Source: Rhodobacter sp. SY28-1 (GTDB lineage: Bacteria > Pseudomonadota > Alphaproteobacteria > Rhodobacterales > Rhodobacteraceae). From it: a DNA stretch of 64,000 nucleotides. Under the pieces are notes generated by a model. The model was not told the DNA's origin and did no database searches. It was given only the letters and a program-made list of their open reading frames with translations. Positions 9,242 to 17,936 of this stretch are shown here, piece by piece. The position numbers and the translations under genes are program-made. The stretch's first letter is position 1. Each line of letters starts with the position of its first letter. Location of the stretch: positions 1 to 64,000 of the forward strand of contig NZ_STGH01000003.1 in NCBI RefSeq assembly GCF_005222785.1, written 5' to 3'.

Positions 9242-10171
9242 ATGAGCCGCGCATTCGTCTTTCCGGGGCAGGGCGCCCAGACCATCGGCATGGGCAAGGC
9301 CCTGGCCGAGGCCTATCCGGCCGCGAAGGCCGTCTTCGACGAGGTTGACGCCGCACTGGGCGAAAGGCTGTCCTCTCTGATCTGGGACGGCGACATCGCC
9401 GAACTGACGCTGACGAAGAACGCGCAGCCCGCGCTGATGGCCACCTCCATCGCCGCCTTGCGCGCGCTGGAGGCGGAAGGCTTCGGCCTGGATCAGGCCA
9501 GCTTCGTCGCCGGGCACTCGCTTGGCGAATATTCCGCCCTCTGCGCCGCCGGCTCGCTGACCCTGTCCGATACCGCCCGCCTTCTGCGCATCCGCGGCCA
9601 GGCGATGCAGGAAGCCGTCCCCGTGGGTGTTGGCGCGATGGCGGCCCTTCTTGGCCTTGATTTCGAGGCGGCAACGGCCGTCGCCGCCGAGGCTGCGCAG
9701 GGCGAGGTCTGCCAGGCGGCGAACGACAACGACCCCGCACAAGTGGTGGTGTCCGGCCACAAGGGCGCGGTCGAACGCGCGGTGGAGATCGCCAAGGCCA
9801 AGGGTGCCAAACGCGCGCTGCTGCTGCCCGTCTCTGCCCCGTTCCACTGCGCCCTGATGCAACCCGCCGCCCATGTCATGGCCGAGGCGCTGGCCGCAGT
9901 CCCGATCCTGAAACCCGCCGTGCCCGTCGTCGTGAACGTCCGCGCCGAGGCGGTGATGGAACCTGACCGGATCATGGACCTTCTGGTGGCTCAGGTCACC
10001 GGATCGGTGCGCTGGCGCGAATCCGTCCTCTGGATGGAAAAGGCCGGGGTAACCGAATTCTGGGAGATCGGCGCCGGGAAGGCCCTGTCCGGAATGATCA
10101 AGCGCATCGCCGCCGGGGCCACCACCCGTGCCATCGGCACGCCAGAAGACATCGCCGCCCTCAAGGCGTGA
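9242..10171 (+). CDS. fabD: malonyl-CoA:ACP transacylase FabD
   Basis: A 309-residue enzyme that loads malonyl groups onto acyl carrier protein at the start of fatty acid synthesis. It begins MSRAFVFPGQGAQ and has the active-site GHSLGEY with Ser93, then AAVPILKPAVPVVVNV, and GAGKALSGMIKR at the C terminus. I placed the start at 9242 behind a GGGGGGA site; the open frame extends 17 codons upstream but without family resemblance. fabG follows after 11 bases and acpP further on. Confidence 0.95.
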   Translation: MSRAFVFPGQGAQTIGMGKALAEAYPAAKAVFDEVDAALGERLSSLIWDGDIAELTLTKNAQPALMATSIAALRALEAEGFGLDQASFVAGHSLGEYSALCAAGSLTLSDTARLLRIRGQAMQEAVPVGVGAMAALLGLDFEAATAVAAEAAQGEVCQAANDNDPAQVVVSGHKGAVERAVEIAKAKGAKRALLLPVSAPFHCALMQPAAHVMAEALAAVPILKPAVPVVVNVRAEAVMEPDRIMDLLVAQVTGSVRWRESVLWMEKAGVTEFWEIGAGKALSGMIKRIAAGATTRAIGTPEDIAALKA

Positions 10172-10182
10172 AGGAGACAACC

Positions 10183-10920
10183 ATGTTTGATCTGACCGGC
10201 AAATCCGCCCTGGTCACCGGCGCATCCGGCGGCATCGGTGCCGACATCGCCCGCGCGCTGCATGCGGCCGGGGCCACGGTGGGGCTTTCGGGCACAAGGG
10301 TGGAGCCCTTGGAGGCGCTGGCCAAGGACTTGGGCAACCGGGCCCATGTGCTGCCCTGCAACCTGTCGAACGCCGAGGACGTCGAAAGCCTGGTGAAACG
10401 CGCGGCCGAGGCGATGGGTTCGGTGGACATCCTGGTCAACAACGCCGGGATCACCAAGGACGGGCTGGCGATGCGGATGTCGGACGAGGACTGGCAGTCG
10501 GTGATCGACGTCAACTTGACGGCGGTCTTCCGCCTTTCCCGCGCGGCGATCCGGGGGATGATGAAGGCGCGCTGGGGCCGGATCGTCAACATCTCCTCGG
10601 TCGTCGGCACGACGGGGAACGCAGGCCAGGTGAACTATGCCGCGTCCAAGGCCGGAATGGTGGGCCTGTCGAAATCGCTGGCTGCCGAAGTGGCCAGCCG
10701 GGGGATCACGGTGAACTGCGTGGCCCCGGGCTTCATCGAGACGGCGATGACCGACAAGCTGACCGAGGCGCAGCGTGCAGCGATCCTTGGCTCGGTCCCG
10801 GCCGGTCGCATGGGCACGCCGCAGGAAATCGCGGCGGCGGTCCTGTTCCTGGCCTCGCCCGAAGCGGCCTATGTGACAGGCGCGACCTTGCATGTGAATG
10901 GCGGGATGGACATGGTCTGA
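10183..10920 (+). CDS. fabG: 3-oxoacyl-ACP reductase FabG
   Basis: A 245-residue SDR reductase of the fatty acid elongation cycle. It has the NADPH motif TGASGGIGADIA (about 12-23), NNAG at 86-89, the catalytic Ser139/Tyr152/Lys156 triad (NISSVVG, YAASK), and the expected end YVTGATLHVNGGMDMV. The length matches E. coli FabG. The ATG at 10183 follows AAGGAG; the ribosome binding site lies at the end of fabD, so both genes share one transcript. Confidence 0.95.
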   Translation: MFDLTGKSALVTGASGGIGADIARALHAAGATVGLSGTRVEPLEALAKDLGNRAHVLPCNLSNAEDVESLVKRAAEAMGSVDILVNNAGITKDGLAMRMSDEDWQSVIDVNLTAVFRLSRAAIRGMMKARWGRIVNISSVVGTTGNAGQVNYAASKAGMVGLSKSLAAEVASRGITVNCVAPGFIETAMTDKLTEAQRAAILGSVPAGRMGTPQEIAAAVLFLASPEAAYVTGATLHVNGGMDMV

Positions 10921-10950
10921 CATGGCCTTGCGCAAGTCAGGTTAAAGCGT

Positions 10951-10979
10951 TTGCCATGCGCCCCGACCCTTGGTATAGG
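10951..10979 (+). promoter_or_regulatory. predicted housekeeping promoter of acpP
   Basis: TTGCCA and TATAGG are separated by exactly 17 bases and lie about 80 bases upstream of the acpP start. This gives acpP its own strong promoter in addition to read-through from fabDG, as expected for an abundant protein. Confidence 0.65.
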
Positions 10980-11059
10980 CGCGCAGGATTGAAGGCCCGG
11001 CATCACGGGCAGAACGAAAAGGGCCGGGAGTAACCCCTGCCGCAGATAGAGGAACGGAC

Positions 11060-11293
11060 ATGAGCGACATCGCTGATCGCGTGAAGAAGATCGTCGTCGA
11101 GCATCTGGGCGTCGAAGCCGACAAGGTGACGGAATCGGCCTCGTTCATCGACGACCTGGGTGCAGACTCGCTCGACACCGTCGAGCTGGTCATGGCTTTC
11201 GAGGAAGAGTTCGGGATCGAGATCCCGGATGACGCCGCCGAAACCATCCAGACCTTCGGCGACGCGGTGAAGTTCATCTCGGAAGCCGCCTAA
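11060..11293 (+). CDS. acpP: acyl carrier protein
   Basis: A 77-residue acidic four-helix protein. Ser37 in [12 protein letters not shown] is the phosphopantetheine attachment site. The sequence ([41 protein letters not shown]) matches the classical ACP throughout. It carries the growing acyl chain for the fab enzymes on both sides. It has a predicted promoter of its own and a UUCG-loop terminator. Confidence 0.97.
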   Translation: MSDIADRVKKIVVEHLGVEADKVTESASFIDDLGADSLDTVELVMAFEEEFGIEIPDDAAETIQTFGDAVKFISEAA

Positions 11294-11320
11294 GCGCTTT
11301 CGTCCTTTGCGGGACAGCTG

Positions 11321-11342
11321 GGCACCCTTCGGGGTGCCTTTT
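11321..11342 (+). terminator. intrinsic terminator of acpP
   Basis: Stem GGCACCC / GGGTGCC closed by a TTCG tetraloop and followed by TTTT, 28 bases after the acpP stop. Confidence 0.88.
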
Positions 11343-11394
11343 GCGCTTCAGCGGGTATAATGCGGCCTGATAGTCCCCGCGCAAAGGACAGGCC

Positions 11395-11730
11395 ATGGCG
11401 TTCCCCGACTTCTTCCGCGCCTTTCCCGCACTGGACGTCCCCTTTCCGGATGACGTGGTCAGCACGCAGGCCATCCGATCGGAAGCGGGACTTGTGGTCT
11501 TCTTCAGCTTTCATCAGGACATGGTGTTGCCGATGCATGCTCACGGCGCACAGTGGGGCTCGGTGATCGCAGGCGAGATCACCTTTACCATCGGCGAAGA
11601 CACACGCGTCTACCGGCCCGGCGACAGTTACAGCATTCCTGCCGGTGTCCAGCATGGCGCGCGGATCAAGGCGGGGACCCGGGTTGTCGACGTCTTTCAG
11701 GAAGCCGACCGCTACCCCTTGCGCAGCTGA
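11395..11730 (+). CDS. small cupin-domain protein
   Basis: A 111-residue single-domain cupin. The metal-binding pattern is visible as MHAHGAQWGSVIAGE and, near the end, PAGVQHG. The beta-barrel core spans about residues 40-100 (FTIGEDTRVYRPGDSYSIPAG). Such proteins bind a metal and act as small enzymes or sensors; nothing here fixes the ligand. It sits alone between the acpP terminator and the ureohydrolase gene, with AAGGA upstream of the ATG. Confidence 0.8.
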   Translation: MAFPDFFRAFPALDVPFPDDVVSTQAIRSEAGLVVFFSFHQDMVLPMHAHGAQWGSVIAGEITFTIGEDTRVYRPGDSYSIPAGVQHGARIKAGTRVVDVFQEADRYPLRS

Positions 11731-11833
11731 CGCCAGTCGCTCTGCGGCGCTTGCTTGCCGAGGATGCGGCCGTCACCTTGTATTGGGTGCTGGAGGCGGG
11801 TCACTGTGAGACCGGGAAAACGGAGGGCAGGTC

Positions 11834-12781
11834 ATGACCGGGAACAGTGCATTGGGGGCCATGTTCGGCGCGACCAATGTCGAGACCTTCATGGGCCTGC
11901 CGCGCATCCGCGACCTGTCGCGGCTGTCTGCGAAGATGGCTCTGATCGGGGCGGATGGGTGTACTCCGTACCAAAGTGTCGGCTTCTACTGTGCGGGCGG
12001 CCCGGCGGCGATCCGGGCGGCGGGGGCGGCCTATGCGGCGAACCTGGCGCACATGAACTTCGATCTCGGCGGGCCGGTGTTTCCGGGGGGCGTCTCGGCC
12101 GTGGATGCGGGCGACTTGCCGCAGGATCTGAACGACCCGGCGGGCAACCGCGCGCGGATCTTCGGGGCGGTCAGCCAGGTCCTGGACCGGGGCGGGGTGC
12201 CGATGCTCATCGGCGGCGACGACAGCCTGCCGATCCCGATGCTGGAGGCCTACGGCGCGCGGGGGCGGGGCTACACGATCCTGCAGATCGACGCGCATAT
12301 CGACTGGCGGGACGAGGTGCAGGGGGAACGGCTGGGCCTCTCCTCGACCATGCGGCGGGCGTCCGAGATGGAGCATGTCGATGCGATCATCCAGGTCGGG
12401 CAGCGCGGCATCGGCTCGGCCCGGCTGCAGGACGTGGCGGATGCGGAAGCCTGGGGTGTGGGCTTCGTCCCGGCGGGCGAGGTGGCGCGATACGGGCTGT
12501 CGCGGGCCCTGGACCTCATCGCCGACGGGGCCGAGGTTATCGTCTGCCTTGACCTTGATGCCCTTGACCCCTCGGTCATGCCCGCTGTGATCGGGCGGAC
12601 GGCGGGGGGGCTTGGCTACTGGCAGGTGCTGGAGCTGATCGCAGGCGTGGCCGAGAAGGCGCGGATCGTGGGCTTCGACATGGTGGAGTTCATGCCCGAT
12701 CGCGACATAGACGGGCAGGGTGCTGCCGTGGCGGCGCAGCTTCTGGCAGCCGTGATGGGGATCGTCGCGCGGCAGGGGTGA
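11834..12781 (+). CDS. agmatinase/arginase-family ureohydrolase with altered metal ligand
   Basis: A 315-residue ureohydrolase. The dinuclear metal motifs are visible as DAHID (residues 153-157) and CLDLDALDPSVMP (Asp240, Asp242). The first motif, normally GGDHS, is GGDDS (127-131), so the first histidine ligand is Asp130. The fold and length fit agmatinase or guanidino-acid hydrolases, but the substitution and the lack of a linked pathway leave the substrate open. The gene follows a cupin gene and precedes fabF; the reading frame is intact. Confidence 0.8.
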   Translation: MTGNSALGAMFGATNVETFMGLPRIRDLSRLSAKMALIGADGCTPYQSVGFYCAGGPAAIRAAGAAYAANLAHMNFDLGGPVFPGGVSAVDAGDLPQDLNDPAGNRARIFGAVSQVLDRGGVPMLIGGDDSLPIPMLEAYGARGRGYTILQIDAHIDWRDEVQGERLGLSSTMRRASEMEHVDAIIQVGQRGIGSARLQDVADAEAWGVGFVPAGEVARYGLSRALDLIADGAEVIVCLDLDALDPSVMPAVIGRTAGGLGYWQVLELIAGVAEKARIVGFDMVEFMPDRDIDGQGAAVAAQLLAAVMGIVARQG

Positions 12782-12891
12782 CCTGGTTAAGGCTTTCCCA
12801 ATGTCCACGCGCAAGCGTCTGAAATCGTTGTGGTTGGAAAGTGTGTCCTGCGTGGACGAACCGGCCCCCCGCCGATGATCCGAGCCCAAGG

Positions 12892-12920
12892 TTGCACGGC
12901 GACAGGCCCCCGTGTATCAC
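12892..12920 (+). promoter_or_regulatory. predicted promoter of fabF
   Basis: TTGCAC and TATCAC with a 17-base spacer lie about 30 bases upstream of the fabF start, in the gap after the ureohydrolase gene. Confidence 0.6.
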
Positions 12921-12953
12921 CCGGGACAAAGCCTGATCCTGAGGGAGAGCTGA

Positions 12954-14213
12954 ATGCGTCGCGTCGTCGTCACCGGTCTTGGAATGGTCACTCCCCTGGC
13001 GTGCGGGGTCGAGGAGACCTGGAGCCGCCTGATCGCGGGCCAGTCTGGGGCGGGCACGATCACCAAGTTTGACAGCTCGAATGTCGTCACCCAGTACGCC
13101 TGCGAGATCCCGATGGGCGACGGCTCGGGCGGGACCTTCAACCCCGACGACTGGATGGAGCCGAAAGAGCAGCGCAAGGTCGACGACTTCATCATCTACG
13201 GGATGGCCGCCGCCGTGCAGGCCGTCCGGGATGCCGGGTGGGATGACATCTCCGAGGAGGAGAAGCTGCGGACCGGGGTGATGATCGGGTCGGGGATCGG
13301 CGGGTTGAACTCGATCGCCGAGACGGCTGTGCTGATCAAGGAGAAGGGGCCAAAGCGGGTCTCGCCGTTCTTCATTCCGGGTGCGCTGATCAACCTCGTC
13401 TCGGGGCAGGTCTCTATCCGGTTCGGCTTCAAGGGGCCGAACCATGCCGTGGTGACGGCGTGTTCGACCGGCGCGCACGCCATTGGCGATGCGGCGCGGC
13501 TGATCCAGTGGGGCGATGCCGACGTGATGGTCGCGGGCGGGACGGAGAGCCCGATCAGCGAGATCGGGATCGCCGGGTTCAACGCCTGCAAGGCCCTGTC
13601 GACCAAGCGCGCGGAGGAGCCGCAGAAGGCCAGCCGCCCCTATGACGCCGACCGCGACGGGTTCGTGATGGGCGAGGGGGCGGGAGTCGTGGTCCTTGAG
13701 GAGTACGAGCACGCAAAGGCGCGGGGTGCCAAGATCTACTGCGAGGTGCTGGGCTATGGCCTCTCGGGCGACGCCTACCACATCACCGCGCCGTCCGAGG
13801 ATGGCGATGGCGGGTTCCGGTCGATGTCCGCCGCGCTGAAGCGGGCTGGGCTGCAGGCCGGTGATATTGACTACATCAATGCCCACGGGACCTCGACGAT
13901 GGCCGATACCATCGAACTTGGGGCGGTGGAGCGGCTGCTGGGCGACCACGCGCCGAACGCGACGATGTCCTCGACCAAGTCGTCCATCGGGCACCTTCTG
14001 GGGGCCGCTGGCGCCGTCGAGGCGATCTTCTGCGTGCTGGCGATCCGCGATCAGGTGGCCCCGCCGACGATCAACCTGGACAATCCGGCGGTCGCGCCAA
14101 AGCTGGACCTGGCACCGAACAAGGCGGTGAAGCGGAAGATCGACGTGGCGCTGTCGAACAGCTTTGGTTTCGGCGGCACGAACGCTTCGCTTGTCCTCGG
14201 CAAGGTGCGCTGA
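12954..14213 (+). CDS. fabF: beta-ketoacyl-ACP synthase II FabF
   Basis: A 419-residue condensing enzyme of fatty acid elongation. It has the nucleophile Cys170 in VTACSTGAHAIGDA, the two catalytic histidines in NAHGTSTMADTIE and SSIGHLLGAAG, and the terminal NSFGFGGTNASLV. The start MRRVVVTGLGMVTPL is typical and follows GAGGGAGAG. It condenses malonyl-ACP, made by FabD, with acyl-ACP. mltG follows after three bases, so the two are co-transcribed. Confidence 0.96.
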   Translation: MRRVVVTGLGMVTPLACGVEETWSRLIAGQSGAGTITKFDSSNVVTQYACEIPMGDGSGGTFNPDDWMEPKEQRKVDDFIIYGMAAAVQAVRDAGWDDISEEEKLRTGVMIGSGIGGLNSIAETAVLIKEKGPKRVSPFFIPGALINLVSGQVSIRFGFKGPNHAVVTACSTGAHAIGDAARLIQWGDADVMVAGGTESPISEIGIAGFNACKALSTKRAEEPQKASRPYDADRDGFVMGEGAGVVVLEEYEHAKARGAKIYCEVLGYGLSGDAYHITAPSEDGDGGFRSMSAALKRAGLQAGDIDYINAHGTSTMADTIELGAVERLLGDHAPNATMSSTKSSIGHLLGAAGAVEAIFCVLAIRDQVAPPTINLDNPAVAPKLDLAPNKAVKRKIDVALSNSFGFGGTNASLVLGKVR

Positions 14214-14216
14214 GGT

Positions 14217-15395
14217 ATGTGGCGCTCTATCGCCTCGAATGCGCTCACGCTGTTCATCGTGATCCTGATCGCGATGGCGGCCCTGGTGGCCTGGGGGCGG
14301 AACGAGTTCTTTGCGGCTGGTCCCCTGACGCAGCCGATCTGCCTGCAAGTGGAACGGGGGGCGAGTTTGTCTTCCGTCAGCCGCAACCTGGAAGAGCGGG
14401 GGGCGATCAGCGACGCGCGGATCTTCCGGATCGGCGCGGAATATGCCGACCGGGCCGATGACCTGAAGTTCGGCAGCTACATGGTTCCGGCCCAGGCCAG
14501 CATGTCGGAAGTGCTGCAAGCGATCACTGCCACGGGCCGGTCGACTTGCGGGCGGGACCTGAACTTCCGGATCGGGGTGACGAATGCTGATGTGGTGTTG
14601 AGCGAGCTGGATCTGACGACGAACGCCTATGCCGAAGTGGCGCGGTTCGATGCCGGGGCCGATCCCCTGCCGCCGGAATACCTGGAGGTGTCGGATGATC
14701 CGTCGCTGGTGTTCCGGATCACCGTGGCCGAGGGCGTGACCAGCTGGCAGATCGTCGATGCACTGAAGAAGGCGGATTTCCTGCAGGGCTCGGTCGAGAC
14801 GGTGCCGCCGGAAGGCAGTCTTGCGCCGGGCGGATACGAGGTGGAGCGCGGGACAGAACGCTCGACGCTGATTGCCAGCATGAGCGAGAAACAGGCGGCG
14901 ATCCTGGCGGAGGCCTGGGCGGGCCGGGCCGAGGGGCTGCCCTATGACACGCCGGAAGAGGCGCTGATCATGGCCTCGATCATCGAGAAAGAGACCGGCA
15001 TCGCCGAGGAACGGGGCCGGGTGGCAAGCGTCTTCGTGAATCGCCTGCAGCAGGGGATGCGACTGCAGACCGACCCGACGGTGATCTATGGCATCACCAA
15101 GGGCGAGGGTGTGCTGGGTCGCGGATTGCGCCAAAGCGAGTTGCGGCGCGAGACGCCCTACAACACTTACGTCATCGACGGGCTGCCGCCGACCCCCATC
15201 GCCAACCCTGGGGCCGAGGCGATCAAGGCGGCGATGAATCCGGACACGACGGATTATCTGTTCTTCGTGGCGGATGGCACCGGCGGGCATGCCTTTGCCC
15301 AGACGCTGGACGAGCACAACGAGAACGTCGCGCGCTGGCGGGCAATCGAGGCCCAGCAGGGTGCGGCCGAAGAAGGTGGCGTGCAGGGTGAGTAG
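14217..15395 (+). CDS. mltG: endolytic murein transglycosylase MltG
   Basis: A 392-residue inner-membrane protein of the YceG family. One N-terminal membrane anchor (about 9-27) is followed by a periplasmic part. The catalytic Glu is in MASIIEKETGIAEE, and the family signature continues as YNTYVIDGLPPTPIANPG and TDYLFFVADGTGGHAF. MltG cleaves nascent glycan strands and sets their length. The fabF-mltG linkage is common in proteobacteria. The C-terminal 15 residues are Gln/Glu/Gly-rich and probably disordered. Confidence 0.94.
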   Translation: MWRSIASNALTLFIVILIAMAALVAWGRNEFFAAGPLTQPICLQVERGASLSSVSRNLEERGAISDARIFRIGAEYADRADDLKFGSYMVPAQASMSEVLQAITATGRSTCGRDLNFRIGVTNADVVLSELDLTTNAYAEVARFDAGADPLPPEYLEVSDDPSLVFRITVAEGVTSWQIVDALKKADFLQGSVETVPPEGSLAPGGYEVERGTERSTLIASMSEKQAAILAEAWAGRAEGLPYDTPEEALIMASIIEKETGIAEERGRVASVFVNRLQQGMRLQTDPTVIYGITKGEGVLGRGLRQSELRRETPYNTYVIDGLPPTPIANPGAEAIKAAMNPDTTDYLFFVADGTGGHAFAQTLDEHNENVARWRAIEAQQGAAEEGGVQGE

Positions 15396-15424
15396 GACCT
15401 CGCGCGAGACGAGAGTTCGGATTG

Positions 15425-16045
15425 ATGGATGATGACATCCGGCAGCGGGTGGCGCGGGAGATGCAGGGGGTCTACCAGCGTCAGGCAGCCCATTGGGACG
15501 CGACCCGGGGGAGGGGCCTGGAGGAGCGTCACTGGCTGGACCGGTTGTTGGCGCTGACCGCTCCCGGCGACCGGGTGCTGGACCTTGGCTGCGGCAGCGG
15601 CGAGCCGATTGCGGCCCATGTCGTCGCGCAGGGGCGGCGTGTCTGGGGAATGGACTTTGCGCCGGCCATGATCAGCCTGGCCCAGGCCCGGATGCCGGAT
15701 CAGACCTGGACAGTGGGCGACATGCGGGGCCTTGCTCTGGGTGATACCTTTGCCGCGATCATCGGCTGGGACAGCTTCTTTCATCTGACGCCGGACGAGC
15801 AGCTGGACCTTATCCCACGCCTGGCACGTCACCTGGTTCCAGGCGGCGGACTGTTGCTGACCGTGGGTCCGCGTGCCGGGGAGCCTTTGGGCTCTGTCGG
15901 CGGCGAGCCGGTCTATCATGCCAGCCTTGCGCCAGAAGCCTACCGCGAGGAGCTGTCGCGGGTGGGTCTTGAGGTGGTTGATTTCGTTCCCGAAGACCCG
16001 TCCTGCGGGCGGACGGTGCTGCTCGCCCGTCTCGCACAAGCTTAA
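15425..16045 (+). CDS. class I SAM-dependent methyltransferase
   Basis: A 206-residue protein with a Rossmann methyltransferase fold. Motif I is VLDLGCGSGEPIAAHV (near residue 50), followed by GMDFAPAMI and an IIGWDSFFHL stretch. The acceptor substrate cannot be told; the fold resembles small-molecule methyltransferases. A TTG lies one codon upstream of the chosen ATG, and the ribosome binding site is weak. It is the last gene before the GTA cluster. Confidence 0.85.
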   Translation: MDDDIRQRVAREMQGVYQRQAAHWDATRGRGLEERHWLDRLLALTAPGDRVLDLGCGSGEPIAAHVVAQGRRVWGMDFAPAMISLAQARMPDQTWTVGDMRGLALGDTFAAIIGWDSFFHLTPDEQLDLIPRLARHLVPGGGLLLTVGPRAGEPLGSVGGEPVYHASLAPEAYREELSRVGLEVVDFVPEDPSCGRTVLLARLAQA

Positions 16046-16097
16046 CGATAGGTTAAAGGTGAGAACGACAAGACATTGATACAAATAAGGTTTTTGC

Positions 16098-16126
16098 TTG
16101 ACTTGCCGCGCGGTCTGCTGTAGGGA
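16098..16126 (+). promoter_or_regulatory. predicted promoter upstream of the GTA cluster
   Basis: TTGACT and TAGGGA with a 17-base spacer lie about 105 bases before orfg1. A transcript from here would start near 16133 and run straight into an intrinsic terminator about 50 bases later. No other -35/-10 pair is visible between that terminator and orfg1. Confidence 0.6.
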
Positions 16127-16151
16127 TCGTGGCATGCTAGAAGAAGTGTCG

Positions 16152-16187
16152 AAGCGGCCCGGGGTGCCTCCCCGTCGGCCGCTTTTT
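16152..16187 (+). terminator. intrinsic terminator in the GTA leader
   Basis: Two stacked stems, AAGCGGCC / GGCCGCTT and CGGGG / CCCCG, with a TGCCT loop and a 2-base bulge. A five-T run covers 16183-16187. It lies 44 bases before the orfg1 start and just downstream of a predicted promoter, so it may be an attenuator or the end of a short RNA. It may also simply end the methyltransferase transcript. Confidence 0.85.
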
Positions 16188-16230
16188 CATTTCCTTCGTG
16201 CGGGGGCAGCATGAGGGGTGTCGGGACCAG

Positions 16231-16560
16231 ATGACAGTCAGGTTCACGGGGGACGTGCCCAGGACAGAGGACGTACTGGGGGTCACGGAACGGCTTTACG
16301 GAGAGGCGGTCATCGAGCTTGAGCGGACGATGACCGCGCTGAAGGCCGGGGAGTTCAACGAGGTAAAGTCGGCCCAGGAGGCGATCCGCGCCCTTCGCGC
16401 GACAGCGCTGGCCGTGTTGCAGGAAAGGGGAAAAGTTGACCAACTCCGCAAGCAGATTGCCGGCCACGTCGGAGCCGGAGGGGCGCTCGACCTTGAGGGT
16501 GCCCGAGCTGAAATCGGGCGCCGCCTGGCTTGCCTCCGCAACGCCGGAGGAGGTGGATGA
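16231..16560 (+). CDS. GTA small terminase subunit (orfg1)
   Basis: A 109-residue, mostly helical protein at the first position of the GTA cluster, where R. capsulatus encodes the small terminase gp1. It is rich in Glu, Ala and Arg (ERLYGEAVIELERTMTALK, AQEAIRALRATALAVLQERGK), consistent with a coiled-coil DNA-recognition subunit. It would act with TerL in headful packaging of host DNA. Identification rests mainly on position. The ATG at 16231 is chosen over an upstream in-frame GTG at 16198. The last 125 bases overlap orfg2. Confidence 0.75.
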   Translation: MTVRFTGDVPRTEDVLGVTERLYGEAVIELERTMTALKAGEFNEVKSAQEAIRALRATALAVLQERGKVDQLRKQIAGHVGAGGALDLEGARAEIGRRLACLRNAGGGG

Positions 16561-17848
16561 GTTTCTGTCGGGGCTAAGTCAGAACGCGCTGCTGGCTTTG
16601 CCCTGGGTGTTCGAGTTCTGGGCGCTGCCGCATCAGCTGCCGCCACGCGGGGCCTGGAAGACCTGGGTCATCATGGGCGGGCGCGGCGCGGGGAAGACGC
16701 GGGCCGGGTCGGAATGGGTGCGTTCTCAGGTAGAGGGCGCGGGGCCAACGGACCCCGGCAAGTGCAAGCGGGTGGCGCTGGTCGGCGAGACGGTGGACCA
16801 GGTGCGCGACGTGATGGTGCTGGGGGAAAGCGGGATTGTCGCGTGCTCTCCGCCCGACCGGAAACCGGAGTGGCAGGCGTCGAAACATCAGTTGCTTTGG
16901 CCGAACGGAGCCATCGCGCAGGTGTTTTCGGCGCATGAGCCCGAGGCGATGCGGGGGCCGCAGTTCGACGCGGCCTGGGCGGATGAGCTGGGCAAGTGGA
17001 AGAAGGGGTCGGAGGCCTGGGATCAGCTGCAGTTCGCGCTGCGGCTGGGGCGAAACCCGCAGGCGGTGGTGACGACGACCCCGCGCAATGTAGGGGTGCT
17101 GAAGGCGATCCTGAAGAACCCGTCGTCGGTGATTACGCATGCCCCGACCGAGGCGAACCGGGCCTATCTGGCGGAGAGCTTCCTCGCGGAAGTGCAGGCG
17201 CGCTATGGCGGGACGAAGTTCGGCCGGCAGGAGCTGGAAGGCGTGCTGATTGAGGAAGCGGACGGGGCCCTGTGGACTCACGCGATGCTGGAGGCGGCGC
17301 GGGTGGATGCGGTGCCGCACTTCAACCGGGTGGTGGTGGCGGTGGACCCCCCCGTCACGTCGATGAAGTCGAGCGACGAATGCGGGATCGTGGTGGTCGG
17401 CGCGGACATGCGCGGCGATCCGAAGGACTGGAAGGCCGTGGTGCTGGAGGATGCCTCGGTCAAAGGGGTGACCCCGGAGGGTTGGGCGCGGGCGGCGCTG
17501 GCGGCGATGGAGCGGCATGGGGCGGATCGGCTGGTGGCCGAGGTGAACCAGGGCGGCGATCTGGTGGAGCAGTTGGTCAGGATGATCGACCCGCTGGTGC
17601 CCTACCGGGGCGTCCATGCGACGCGGTCGAAGATGCTGCGGGCGGAACCCGTGGCGGCTTTGTACGAGCAGGGCCGGGTTCGCCATGTGCGGGGCCTGGG
17701 CGCGCTGGAAGAGCAGATGGGCAAGATGACGGCGCTGGGCTGGCAGGGGTCGGGGTCGCCTGACCGGCTGGATGCGCTGGTCTGGGCGCTGACGGATCTG
17801 ATGCTGGGGGCGTTGCATGGGCAGCGACCCAGCGTTCGGTCGCTTTAG
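16436..17848 (+). CDS. GTA large terminase TerL (orfg2)
   Basis: A packaging ATPase/nuclease of up to 470 residues. The Walker A motif GGRGAGKT is at 81-88, and the Walker B region reads FDAAWADELGKW. The C-terminal nuclease domain includes VVVAVDPPVTS, DECGIVVVGAD and DRLDALVWALTDLM. It pumps host DNA into GTA heads. The TTG at 16436 has a good AGGAAAGGGG site, but the first 30 or so residues are low in family character; a GTG at 16499 is an alternative. Confidence 0.92.
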   Translation: MTNSASRLPATSEPEGRSTLRVPELKSGAAWLASATPEEVDEFLSGLSQNALLALPWVFEFWALPHQLPPRGAWKTWVIMGGRGAGKTRAGSEWVRSQVEGAGPTDPGKCKRVALVGETVDQVRDVMVLGESGIVACSPPDRKPEWQASKHQLLWPNGAIAQVFSAHEPEAMRGPQFDAAWADELGKWKKGSEAWDQLQFALRLGRNPQAVVTTTPRNVGVLKAILKNPSSVITHAPTEANRAYLAESFLAEVQARYGGTKFGRQELEGVLIEEADGALWTHAMLEAARVDAVPHFNRVVVAVDPPVTSMKSSDECGIVVVGADMRGDPKDWKAVVLEDASVKGVTPEGWARAALAAMERHGADRLVAEVNQGGDLVEQLVRMIDPLVPYRGVHATRSKMLRAEPVAALYEQGRVRHVRGLGALEEQMGKMTALGWQGSGSPDRLDALVWALTDLMLGALHGQRPSVRSL

Positions 17849-17936
17849 CGGATTTAGGGAATTGGCAGGTCATATGGCCGGGCGCATCAGGCAGCCCGGA
17901 CAGTCGGGCACGGCCCGGGGCATGAAGGAGCGCGAG

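Noticed and set aside
12690-15317. 875-codon open frame on the - strand
   Set aside because: Covers fabF and mltG, both certain genes; no recognisable domain in this frame.
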